This document shows, in pieces, positions 21,901-33,693 of a DNA stretch of 64,000 bases. The number at the start of each line of letters is the position of its first letter. Position 1 is the first letter of the stretch. The notes beneath the pieces are model-generated. The model was not told where the DNA came from, did not search any database, and saw only the letters and a program-made list of their open reading frames with translations. Origin of the DNA: Glebionis coronaria (taxonomy: Eukaryota > Streptophyta > Magnoliopsida > Asterales > Asteraceae); assembly GCA_025667525.1 (NCBI GenBank), contig CM046882.1, positions 499,252,292 to 499,316,291 on the forward strand. The letters run 5' to 3'. Made by a program: the position numbers and the translations under genes.

Positions 21901-22123
21901 TACACAACCACCCAAACTGTGATCAAATCAGTTTAGGTATGGTGAATTGCTTCTTCCTTGAGCCTAACATATGACACAATTTGTCGAAGTCAAGAACCGT
22001 TTGTGTAGCCACAGGATAAGTCATGTTGGTATGCCAAGGTACCAGCGTACCGTCAAACTCCGGACACAAATGTAACCACATGACAGGCCAGGTTGCTATG
22101 GCGTCGCCCAAAAGCGGAAAAGG

Positions 22124-22185
22124 CCCTTTTTCTATGTGATTTGTAATTAATATCTAAAGTGAAAAAGGTAAATTTGTTCATCTGA

Positions 22186-22220
<35 letters not shown>

Positions 22221-23520
22221 ATTAGGCTCACCTCGTTCGCACAACGTATCACACAGTTTATGACAGTTAACGAACCAAATGCTCGTTCCCACAGGTACAT
22301 TTGTTCATATTGTACTGTGTTTGCGCTTTTCACCTGAACTGAATGACACCACATTATGTAAGTATATAACAGTAGGCTGGTCAAAAGAACTTACAATGCA
22401 AACTTTATGTAAATGGGAGATTGTACATCTATGCGGAGCGACATCAAAGAGCCTTAGATACAACATCTTTAAAAGTAACATGCACCGGGAACAAAAATCT
22501 TAGGCAGTAAGAACTTTCAAAGTAATAGAAATCGAGAACACAACACAGTCTAAGATGGTAAATCTATGAGGCTCAGGTCTAGAAGTATGGAAGCGGCACC
22601 TAGAACCCGCCATGGCTGCAACCACGTGGTCGCCCCGCCAAGGTACGAATTCTGGCGAACTGCACTTGCCAAATCGATCTCATCATCGCCTAATTTGTAT
22701 GCACCCAACAAAAAAAAAGCAAACTACTTGTTCAATTTTATGACACAACGGAACATAAGACCATTGATATAAACATTTTTTATACAATGTGGCAATCTAT
22801 CTGTAAAGAGAAACGTTCCACGTGTATTTTATTTACACGCCATTGTTAAAAGTAACAGAATCTGAGAATGACATAGGGTTTGACCTCATAAAGCTATGAG
22901 GCTCAGGTGTAGGAGCATGGAAGCGGTACCTAAAAGTCGCCATGGCTGTAACCACATGGGTGTCGTGACAAGATACGGGCTCTGGTAAACTCTTCTTACC
23001 AAAGCGACCCACCGACACGGGTCTCGTCGTACCCGTGTTTCTGTTATCATTTCACGCAAAAAAGAAATCACTAAAAGAACAATAAAATGTTAAATTATGT
23101 ATTATCCATCCAATTTCAGTCTTTCGGTCTATGAGTTATACTCATGTTTCATGGTATGTGGGCCTCGAAGAAGCATAAGGCATAGCCGCGTAGGTATAAA
23201 AGGGACATCGACCCGCCATGGCTGCAAACACATTCCAGTGCTGCCCCGCCAAGATACATGCCGATTTGACACGACCATTGTTAAATAACGCACATTACAC
23301 ACAACCACCCAAACTGTGATCAAATCAGTTTAGGTATGGTGAATTGCTTCTTCCTTGAGCCTAACAGATGACACAATTTGTCGAAGTCAAGAACTGTTTG
23401 TGTAGCCACAGGATACGTCATGTTGGTATGCCAAGGTACCAGCGTACCGTCAAACTCCGGGCACAACTGTAACCACATGACAGGCCAGGTTGTTATGGCG
23501 TCGCCCAAAAGCGAAAATGG
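22124..23520. repeat. Tandem duplication, unit 2 (about 1397 bp)
   Basis: Second copy of the 20681-22123 unit, head to tail, with offsets of 1395-1397 bp after the (GA)n tract. It ends at GCGTCGCCCAAAAGCGAAAA near 23518, after which sequence identity stops. Differences include scattered transitions, some of which alter the exon-like modules (for example SWRDT to SCHDT). Confidence 0.85.
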
Positions 23521-24960
23521 CTGCAATCATGGGCCAAATAAGGTTAACATCAATGAAAGACCCCCTTTATATGGCTTCATAGTAACTCCGTATCTCATGT
23601 TTCATACTCGCCTACAACGGAACACAATAAAATAATTAAATAAGAAATTAAATTACAAAGTTCGGAATGCAAAGAGAATAAAACCTGCGATCTGAGCTTC
23701 CATCCATGATTAATGATGGGAGATCTGAACTTCATTACGAGTGACCCCATCTTTTAATTGTTGTAAAAAATGTATTGTGGTTTCATCCTCACTTATTCGA
23801 TTTCTGGTTTCGGGACAACAAATATATGAAGTAAACAATAATACTTCTCCCAGATAGACAACGGCTTATCCAGAGATGACTGGGTCGTGAATCAAATATC
23901 ATCCAAACCCTGCATGTAACAATTCGAATTTATAAAGAAAAAGCATGCCAAAACCAAATAATACAGAGCATATAACAACTATAAATCAAAACCTGCGAAA
24001 GAGGTAAAGTGAACTGATTCTCAATTTTTACAATTTCGATTAACAACATAAGCTTCTTAAGAAAATATTAAAAAGTGAGTATACATCGGTTAATTATTCA
24101 AACAAAATCGTTTGGACATTTAAATAAGAATACAAATAATGAATATGCATAAAATTAAGTCAATACCTTGTTTATGTTGTAGATTTTTTAAAATGACTAA
24201 TCCAAATAACCTACTTATCGAAGCTAAAATAAAAAACCCACACAATAACATAAATTGCATACTATAGTAATAAAAACACCTTATTTATATATCTTTTTAA
24301 ATAATCCAAGAAATCATGAAAAAAATTTATCACATTAATATTAAGCTTACTGCTTACCTCAACGATTGCAATTAAATCTTGAATCTTCAATCTTCGAAAA
24401 TCATATTTGACCTATATTCTCCATACTTAATCAATATTTGATAGATCATCCAACCCCGATCACCCGCAAAAGGAAACACCTATCTAACTTCAGGGACGCC
24501 GCCTACCGACCATCAATGCCGCCTACCATAAATGGCGGCAACGAAGAAGCTGGTGGCAACGAACCCCGTTAAAAATGATGGTTCCCAGCAAAACCCTAAA
24601 AGTCTCGATCGCACATGATAACAACCGTAATCAAACAAAACATACAAACCCCCTCGATAATATTTCAAGATCTACACAAACCCCCTCGATAATATTTCAA
24701 GATCTGGGTTTTTTTATTTTTGTGAGAGAGAGAGGGGGTGAGTAATTTGTGTGATCAATAAACAATGATCAATTATAACACCTCTAGGGTTCCGGTAGCC
24801 AATCAATCACCAAGGGGCACATAAACAGTAAAGGGAAAACTCCCAATTAATGAAAACGGGGCACCATTAATGAAACAAAAATAATGAAACGGAAGATGTA
24901 GGTGCCAGTGTGTGTTTTGGTTGTGAGAGGGAATTTTGGTTGTGAGAGAGGGGGATAGTA
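23521..24960. other. AT-rich flank of the duplication; possible 5' region of a minus-strand transcript
   Basis: No ORF I can support. Around 24480-24560 there is a GC-richer patch (repeated GCCGCCTACC and GGCGGCAACGAA). This is followed by AACCCTAAAAG and, at 24722-24740, a GAGAGAGAGAGGGGG tract, a combination often seen near plant transcription starts. It could be the promoter side of a minus-strand gene covering 20,681-23,520, but nothing proves it. Confidence 0.3.
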
Positions 24961-25045
24961 TTAATAAAATGAGTTTGTGAGGAGAATCACTGCTCCTATG
25001 GATGCGTGATTCTCCTCCTTTATATAAAGGTTAATATCTATATAT

Positions 25046-25668
<623 letters not shown>

Positions 25669-26127
25669 TATATATATAAAAGGTGTATATGTTGATCCTA
25701 ACTCTAAACCTAACTTCAAACAAAAAATCATATATTCACAATCCAACTCCAAACCAAAAATTAAGACTCCAAACCAAAAACTAAGATAAGGATAGTAAAT
25801 CTCAACCATTAGATAATTTTTAATTAAGATAGGAGTTGTAATCTTGATCATCCACCTATTTTATAACAACTTTTTGTAACAAACTTTTTAACTACCTATT
25901 TGAAAGTTACATTTATTTTTAAATTAATATATCTCTTAATCTATTTATTTTTTTAACATCTAATTTTAGCGTATTTTTTAAAATTTTGTGCTCTTTAATT
26001 TAACATTCATTTTGATATATTTTACGAATTTTATTTTATTTTATTTTAAGTGAGTTTAATTTATTTTGATATAATTTCATAAAAAATAGAGATATTCGTC
26101 GTCGTATTACGCGGGTACCATGCTTAG
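25669..26127 (+). mobile_element. Helitron-like non-autonomous element, tandem to the previous one
   Basis: Starts straight after the CTAG end of the preceding element and ends with GTCGTATTACGCGGGTACCA and TGCTTAG|T. Its interior aligns with the preceding element (CCTAACTCTAAACCTAAC, ATTAGATAATTTTTAATTAA, AACTTTTTGTAACAAAC). Head-to-tail arrays are known for Helitrons. Confidence 0.45.
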
Positions 26128-26466
26128 TTTTCTTAAAAATCAGAATCAAAGAAACTCGTCATTTCAATTAGGAATGTAAACGTGAAAAGCCAACTTGCAA
26201 CCTATTCAATATCGACCAAAAATTTACTCAAAATTGGTACGATTTAAACGAGCGAACACGAGTTCGATTAATTGAAATGTATTTTCGAGTCGAGCTCAAG
26301 CTCCAAAAAAATAAGGCTTGTGAATCTCGTAAGCCTTATTAATCTTTAATTAAAATATATTTTTACCCGTTTATATACACATATTTATTTAGTTTCATAA
26401 AAAATCAAGTCGAGATAAGCTTAATATGCAAAGTATTTATGGAGTTCGAGTCTTAAATGTGAAAAC
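26128..26466. other. Target sequence interrupted by the copia nest
   Basis: AT-rich with CGAGTCGAGCTCAAGCTC-type blocks. The same style of sequence resumes at 44303 (CGACTTCGAGCTCGAAATC), which fits one locus split by the 17.8-kb insertion flanked by AAAAC. Confidence 0.5.
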
Positions 26467-27413
26467 TATTGGGATTTTGAACCTAGTTAAACCATTAACT
26501 ATGAGTACGCAGCAGAATGGATCTAGTATAAAAAACATGATTAACACATAATAAAAACAATATTAAAACCAACATTTTAATTAATTGAATAAATCAATCA
26601 ATGATCTTGATCTTGAAGTTATAACAGTAAAGTAACCGTCCTCTAACGATTGCTCACACGACACGTCAAACGAACACACCACGATGCTAGTGGTAACTTC
26701 ACTTTAATAGATCTTGCAACTTAAAACCCTAAGATCCAAAACCCTAAGATCCAAAACCCTAAGTGGGATTACGTAAGGATCAATTTTGTAGACGTTACAA
26801 GACTCTTGGAAAAAATCACTAGAAAACCCTAATTAGGGTTTATAACAAATCGAACCACAAGGGACAACTAAAACCTAGATTTAGAGATCTAGGGTTTAGT
26901 TTAAGAGCTTAAGACTTTATAAGAAAACCACCAAGAAGGATTGATCTTATAAAGGTTAATCGTTCGGTTTGGTGTTGGGGGTGGGTCGATCGGACGCAAC
27001 AAAGCAAAGGGGAGAGACAAAAATTTGTAAAAGGTTTAGGATTGTATTTATACTAATCCTTGCACCTCCTCAAAATCTTTAAGGCCCAACCCATACTTAA
27101 ATTAAGTAAGTAATTACTTAATTAAAAAAACAAACAATCCTTCTAGAAACCCCTAAGGGTATTCGGCCGCCTATAGGTTACCGGGAGGTTCTAGAAGTCG
27201 ATTTCCTTCCAAAATTTAAATAACGCACTCGTATTAAATTAACTAAAACCTGTTAATTAATTTAACCATCGTTAATTAAATAAAACGTGAAGTTTTATTA
27301 AACGTTTAATTATAAACAATAAAACATAAATAAACGTGTGTTCTCCATATTGAGTGTGTGCCCCCGATAGGCTCACGTATTTACCGATGGCTAAACGATT
27401 GCATATCTCAACA
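26467..27413 (-). repeat. Element 1, 3' LTR
   Basis: On the minus strand it begins TGTTGAGATATGC and, at the other end, is slightly eroded (TATTG where TGTTG is expected on the plus strand). The polypurine tract lies directly next to it (minus strand AAGTGGGAGT, plus 27414-27423). It contains several AAACCCTA telobox-like motifs at 26730-26770 and 26820-26840. Relative to the 5' LTR it lacks a segment of about 33 bp near 26955. Confidence 0.85.
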
Positions 27414-28297
27414 ACTCCCACTTGTGAGAGTTTAGACATATAACGTTTATAATGAAGCATCTAGCAACACTTCATTATAATAGGAAAATGTTGAGTTAGA
27501 TTGTTTCAAGAATAAGATCTTAAAAGCTAGTAATGGTGTATGATTATTTGAGCTTGCTGATAATCATCCCTTCATTTCAATGTACCGGTTAAACCATGGA
27601 TATGGATCCTAACTCATTTCATATAGTTTAACTTTAATTCCTCGTGGTCGAATTAATTTAGGTAGTCCAAATTGTAACAAGCATCATCTTGATTAAACTT
27701 TGGGTACGGCCATACAATTACCTAATTAATTCTGGAGGGGATCCAGGGTACTTCACTGCACTATATCAGAGTGGAGGAACGAATTCTATATTGACTGCAA
27801 GTGTCTGTGGATGCTGCTTCACAACACTTCCAATTAGAGTCGTTATAGCTAGTTCTGGCGAACTAGCGTTGGACATAAAATCAAGAAGCGATATCCACAC
27901 ATGCACAACTTGTTTGCATCTCAAGTCTAAGGATGACCTAATCCTCACCATTTATATATTCGAATTTACTCATGACAACGGATCCAAAAGTAACCATTCG
28001 AAAGTTCGGGGTGTCCATTATTCATATCAATGAATAACATATGAGTTTGGTTGGAACCGTCCACCATATATACTAGTATATTACCAACACTCATACTTGC
28101 CTTAATGTAAAAATACTCCCATATTGTTTAACCAACAATGGACATGTTTAGAATAATTAAATATTCAAGGATTTAAACATACAAACATAGGGCAACAATA
28201 ATTATATGAAGATAACAAACATCAGATATCTTTATTCATCAGAAAGTAATTATTTGTCTTACAATCCCAAATTATCCAAATACTACGATAACACAGA
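27414..28297 (-). other. Element 1, 3' non-coding region
   Basis: Lies between the pol stop at 28298 and the polypurine tract beside the 3' LTR. Open frames on the plus strand here have no homology I recognise. A long non-coding 3' region is usual in some copia lineages. Confidence 0.6.
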
Positions 28298-29931
28298 TTA
28301 CATGAGACTATTAGCTGGAAGCAAACCAATTCCATGAGTTAACATGGAATGCCTTTTGAGGTCTAACACCTTTGTGAAGGGGTCAACTAAATTGTCGTCT
28401 GTGTGAACCTTCTCCAGACTAACATCACCCAGTTCAATCACTTCTCTGAGGTAGTGAACTTTGGAACGATAATGTTTCGCACCTTTAGTGGTTCCTGGTT
28501 CATTAGCTATAGTAATGGCTCCGGTATTGTCACAATACATTGTCATAGGTTCATTATTTATGGGAACAACACCAAGCCCAGAAATAAACTTCCTAATCCA
28601 AACTGCCTCTTTAGCAGCCTCCGAAGCGGCTATATACTCAGCCTCTGTAGATGAGTTTGCATGGATGGTCTGTTTTGCGCTTTTCCTGCTAACAACACCT
28701 CCATTCAACATGAAAACATATCCCGTCTGAGACTTCGTGTCATCAGCATCCGTAAGATATCCAACATCAGTGTAGCAAGCAACCCTAAGCTCTTTTTTCA
28801 TATCTCCTCCATAAACAAGAAACATGTCTTTGGTATGCCTAAGATACCTCAGAATGTTCTTAACATCAGTCCAGTGAGAATCACCAGGATTTTGCTGTAA
28901 TCGGCTTGTCATGTTCTGAGAGAACGCAACATCTGGTCTCGTACATCTAACAGCATACATGATTGATCCTATTGTCGAAGCATAAGGAACTCTCTGCATG
29001 CATCTCACCTCATCAGGTGTTGATGCTCCTTGAGTCTTAGATAATTTTGATTTAGTTTGCATGGGAATAAAGCCACGTTTGGAATTATCCATGTTATACT
29101 TCTTCAAAATCTTATCTATGTAAGCACTTTGACATAAACCAATTAACCGTCTAGGTCTATCACGTATGATATTGATTCCAAGGATATACGCAGCATCTCC
29201 TAAATCCTTCATGGAAAAACACCTTCCAAGGTAAGCTTTTACACTTTGCAACATTGGAATGTCTTTTCCCATCAACAATATTTCATCGACATACAGGACA
29301 CGAAACACTACGCTACTCCCACTAGCTTTGATATATACACATGGCTCATCAGGATTTTGATTGAAACCAAATTTCTTCATTTCATCATCAAACCTCTTGT
29401 TCCATTGCCTTGATGCTTGCTTAAGTCCATAAATGGATCTTTGAAGCTTGCATACACGGTTTGGATACTTTAGATTGACAAAACCTTCAGGTTTCTTCAT
29501 ATAGACTTCTTCGTAAAGCAGTCCATTGAGGAATGCGGTTTTCACATCCATTTGCCAAATCTCATAGTCATAGAACGTGGCTATGACTAAGAGAATCCTT
29601 ATAGCTTTGATATCCATAACATGAGAGAAGGTCGCTTCATAATCAACCCCGAAGGTTTGAGTGAAGCCCCTCGCTACATATCGAGCTTTAAAGGTGTGTA
29701 TATTGCCATCCATGTCGGTCTTCTTCTTGTACAACCACTTGCCGCTAACGGTTCTAGCGTTAAGGGAAGGTCAACTAAGATCCAGACATCATTGTCTTTC
29801 ATGGATTGCATCTCCACATTCATAGCATCCAACCATTTGTCAGATTCAGGATCTGATAATGCAGCCTTGTAGTTAGTGTGTTCATTATGATCCCCTAAGT
29901 CATGTTCCTCAACCTCAATATATAAACACAT
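28298..29931 (-). pseudogene. Element 1 reverse transcriptase and RNase H
   Basis: The main frame starts at 29734 and runs 478 residues. It contains QMDVKTAFLNG, IYGLKQASRQW, the catalytic box at residues 148-151, then RNase H features (CYTDVGYLTDADD, STEAEYIAASEAAKEAVW, MYCDNTGAI) and a normal C-terminus. The catalytic box reads YVDE, not YVDD. Upstream (29735-29931) the beginning of the RT region, KAALSDPESDKWLDAMNVEM, is in another frame, with a one-base loss near 29757. The frame continues across the insertion site into the integrase half at 41546. Confidence 0.85.
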
Positions 29932-29933
29932 AT

Positions 29934-30459
29934 TGTTGGGTATAAATCTATGCTTAGTTGTTTCCCCTGCTAGTTGATTATTCGTACCCCTGCTAGAGTA
30001 AGTTCCCCCTACTAAATTACAAAGGCAGGGGGATTGGTTCCCCTGCTGAAGTCAAAGGCCCTGCTGTCAAAGATAAACATGGAATAGATTTTTACGCGTT
30101 TTAGTTATTATTCCTTAATACTTTCCATAGTTTGTTAGTAGTGATCTTGTACGTGAGTCCTTGTGGCTATAAAAGGACTCACTAGGTTAACATGCAAAGT
30201 GTGTCTTTTCTCATTTGTCTTTCATTATAGTACTTTAAGGTTTTGTAAACCCTAATACCATTTTAGGGTATTCGTATATCTTTGATATATTAATGTTCAA
30301 CGTTTCAATCACATTTGTTCTTGTGCTAAACATTATTTTTCGCATCTTGTTTAGTTACTTTGATTTGCAAAGTTTCTCTAGTGTTAGATTGAATTCTTTC
30401 TCTCTATCACAACCCTTAAACAAGCTATTAAGGTTTAAGATCTGACTTTGGGATCAACA
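29934..30459 (+). repeat. Element 2, 5' LTR
   Basis: 526 bp. A TATA box (CTATAAAAGG, near 30167-30176) probably drives the genomic transcript. Three CCCCTGCT motifs (29964, 29987, 30039) and one inverted copy (about 30023) lie in the U3 part. Ends GGGATCAACA. Confidence 0.95.
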
Positions 30460-30461
30460 AG

Positions 30462-30473
30462 TGGTATCAGAGC
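30462..30473 (+). promoter_or_regulatory. Element 2 primer-binding site
   Basis: TGGTATCAGAGC, two bases after the 5' LTR. It is complementary to the 3' end of plant initiator tRNA-Met, the usual primer for copia elements. Confidence 0.9.
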
Positions 30474-30521
30474 TTGTTGAGAAACTTTGTCTAAATCAAG
30501 AACAAAATCCTCATAGCAAAC

Positions 30522-33248
30522 ATGTCTTCAGACTCATCCTCAAACAGCAACAACCACAATAACCTCAAGTTACCCATGTTGGATCCTGAAAACTTTGAAT
30601 TATGGGAATTCAGAATCCAACAATACCTGAAAATGGAACACTATGTTCTTTGGGAGATTATAGAGTTTGGTGATCAATTCACCAAAACAATGGTGGTTGA
30701 TGATGGCAAGGAAGAAGAAAAAGGTGAAAGTTCCAAAGGTAAGGACAAGAAGAAATCTGCTGCTTTGTGTGATAAGGAGATACTAGCTAGAAGGCATGAT
30801 GTCAGGGCTCACAGCTCATTGCTGTTGGCTCTACCTGATAGACATCATCTCAGATTCAGGAAATACAAAACAGCTAAGGATCTATGGGAAGCCATAGGCA
30901 AAACCTTTGGAGGAAATGAAGCCACAAAGAAGAAGAAGAAAAATCAAATGCTGAATGATTTTGCTTATTTCAAAGCAATTGGAGATGAATCAATTGGAGC
31001 TATTTACAATAGGCTTCAAGATATGGTGGCTCAGTTGGAATTCTTTGATATTGAGGTATCAAAAGAGCAGGTGAATACCAGGTTTCTTAACAGCCTCTAG
31101 AAAGAATGGTTTGTCTATAAGGAAATTTGGCAGAATAAGGATGACTTGGACGAAAAAGACATTGATGACATATATAATAACTTAAAAGTTTTTGAACCTG
31201 TTGTCAATGAGATGAAGTCAAAAGGAACAATTCCCACCAACTCAAGTGGATTCATTGATTCCACTGGTAACATGGCATTCATATCACAAAGCAGTGGAAT
31301 CTCCAAGAACAGTGGAATTGAAGCAGCCCCTGCTACTTATTCCCCTGCTACCAGGTCTGGACCTTCCTATGATGAAGAAAGACTAGCTACATTCAGCCTT
31401 GATACTGCTTGTGCTTTTATAGCATCTCAAGGGCCACAAGGATCTACTGTGTTACATGAAGATCTAAGTCAAATCAGTAAGCAAGGGCTAGAAGAGATGG
31501 ATATCAAGTGGAATATGGCTCTGCTCAGCATGAGAGCCAACAGGTTCTACAAGAAGTATGGGAAGAAGATCTCAATTAATCCCTCTAATGTGGCTGGGTT
31601 TGATAAAACAAAAGTTGAATGCTACAATTGTGGCAAGAAGGGTCATTTTGCTAGGGAATGCAGAGGACTTAAGACTGGAAATAGCTACAGAAAGGAAACA
31701 AGAGATGATGATTCTGGTGCTAAAGCCATGGTAGCCATGCAGGGGATAGATGGAGCAAGTGGATGGGACTGGAGTGCTATGACAGAGAATGTGGAAAGAA
31801 ATCAAGCTTTGATTGCTGAGGAAAAAGACTTTGCACTTATGGCCATGTCAAGTTCTAGCTCTGACAATGAGGTATATGATGACTCATATTGTACTAAAGC
31901 TTGTAGGAAAAATACTGAATCTTTGAATGATCAAATCAGAAAGATAAAATCTGACTATATCAATTGTGATAATGATCTTGATAATTATAAATGTGCTTTA
32001 GAACAATTAGAGTCCACCATAAGAGAGTATAAGCAAAGAGAAAGTAATTATAGGGATCACATTGTGATTCTAGAAAGAGATGCTAAGGAGAATAACCAAT
32101 CTATAAAGACATTGACTGCTGAACTTGAAATTTTCAAAGCTAACCAAAAGATAGATGAGGAAACTGTTGAGAAATTTGGAAAAGCTTCAAAAGATTTAAC
32201 CAAAGCAGTTGAGGTTGGTCAATCTCCTAGGGACAAAACAGGGTTTGGGATTAAAAATATGCATGCTACCATACCACCACCCCCTGCTAACATCCATGCT
32301 CCCTTTCTTAGAAAAGACCTATCCTGGACTGGTCTTCCTTGTTTTGAAAAACAGGATGACATTGAGTTTGACTTAAGTGCTTATATACCTAATAATCTTG
32401 ATACAGAAGAGTCTCTAGTTAAAACCAGTGTTATTAGGGATATTGAAAAAGAACAGGTTGGTTTAAAACAAATTGATAACCCTGTTCGATTCTCAAGAGA
32501 AGGAATTTTTGGCTGTAATTCTAGTTCTAAGAGTAGCTCTTCCAAATCTAAGACCAGGTCACAGTCCCCTAAGTCCACCATTAAATATGCTGGTATGTAC
32601 AGGAATATCAGAGGTAATCAAAGAAATTGGAATGACCAAAAGTCTCATCAATTAGGAGAAGACTTTGTGATTAATACCAAGCCCTGCTTCACATGTGGCA
32701 GCTTTAAGCACACTTATCAAGAGTGTAAGGCACCAATGGAGATGGTGGCTGCAAATCCCTTAAAGGATATGCAACCTAAAACCATTCTTCTAAATGCAGG
32801 GGCAAAATCTTTTTCCCCTGCCAAGTACGTTGCCCCTGCCTTGAGAAATAGGGTGACTGATAAATATGTTGTTCCTGCCCTTAGGAAGGAGAATGATGTT
32901 CACTCAAAGTCCAACACTTCTGTGACCACCCCAACACCTTATCCTGCATATAGATCTGGCTCAAGACCTTACCAACACATGAATAGAGGCCAAAACAAAA
33001 GGTGGGTTCCCTCTGCTAAGCATAGAGATTCCCCTGCTAAAACTGGGGTATCCCCTGCTAGCAAAATTTTGCATTCTAGGAACATGGGAAGATGGGGAAA
33101 AGTTGTGAAAGCCTCAGCTCGTTGGGTTTGGGCACCCAAAAGGGGTACTCAATCTAATGGTGTATCTCTAGTCTTTGATAAGCTATCCTACATTGATACA
33201 CGAGGTAGATCCAAGTCTGTAATGGCTTGGGTCCCCAAGAAAAACTAA
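30522..33248 (+). pseudogene. Element 2 gag with in-frame stop
   Basis: One frame from MSSDSSSNSNN to KKN, broken only by a TAG at 31098-31100 about residue 193. The N-terminal part is the copia gag capsid region (NFELWEFRIQQYLKMEHYVL, KDLWEAIGKTFGG). A first zinc knuckle CYNCGKKGHFAREC lies near 31620; a coiled-coil-like section (31910-32200) follows; a second knuckle-like CFTCGSFKHTYQEC lies near 32690. The C-terminal part is rich in SPA and PA repeats encoded by CCCCTGCTA motifs. Gag forms the particle and binds RNA. It is larger than most copia gags (~900 residues), as in Sireviruses. Confidence 0.9.
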
Positions 33249-33249
33249 T

Positions 33250-33693
33250 TTGTTTTTCTTTTTGCAGGTGACAAAGAAGACAAGGGATGATAGAGCATAT
33301 TGGGATAGTGGATGCTCAAGGAGTATGACTGGACAAAAAGCTTACTTGTCTAATTTTGTTCCCCTGCATGACAATGATGGTGTTTCTTTTGGAGATGGGC
33401 ATGGAACTATAACAGGAAAAGGAACTATTGTCACGAATGGGATGACCTTTGACAATGTCTACTTGGTGAAAGAACTCAAGTACAATCTCTTCAGTGTGTC
33501 ACAGATGACTGATAACAAGAATTTTGTCTTGTTTACTGACACTGAATGCTTGGTGTTAGGAAAGGAGTTTGTCTTGCCAAAAGATACTCCTATTGTACTC
33601 AGAACACCAAGACAGAAGAATATGTACACAATTGATCCAAGGACATATCTCTCCAAGACAATGAAACATGTTTCATTGCCAAAGCTTCAGTAG
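33250..33693 (+). pseudogene. Element 2 aspartic protease region
   Basis: The frame after the gag stop contains WDSGCSRSMTG, the copia protease active site, then YLVKELKYNLFSVSQM and TPRQKNMYTI, the start of the gag-pre-integrase domain. The gag and pol frames differ, with the gag stop at 33246-33248 and TTTTTGCAGG just after it, which resembles a splice acceptor. The frame is lost near 33660, just before the WHRRLGHLN zinc-binding segment. Confidence 0.85.

Larger units (their letters stand above)
20681..22123. repeat. Tandem duplication, unit 1 (about 1443 bp)
   Basis: Starts CCCTTTTTCTATGTGAT and ends GCGTCGCCCAAAAGCGGAAA. It is followed directly by unit 2, which is close to 97% identical by eye. 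The length difference from unit 2 is almost wholly the (GA)n tract at 20744-20830. Within the unit, three diverged exon-like modules lie on the minus strand, centred near 21230, 21550 and 21830. Confidence 0.85.

Noticed and set aside
27689..28033. 114-residue plus-strand ORF
   Set aside because: Lies antisense in the 3' non-coding part of element 1, with no motif and no sign of expression.
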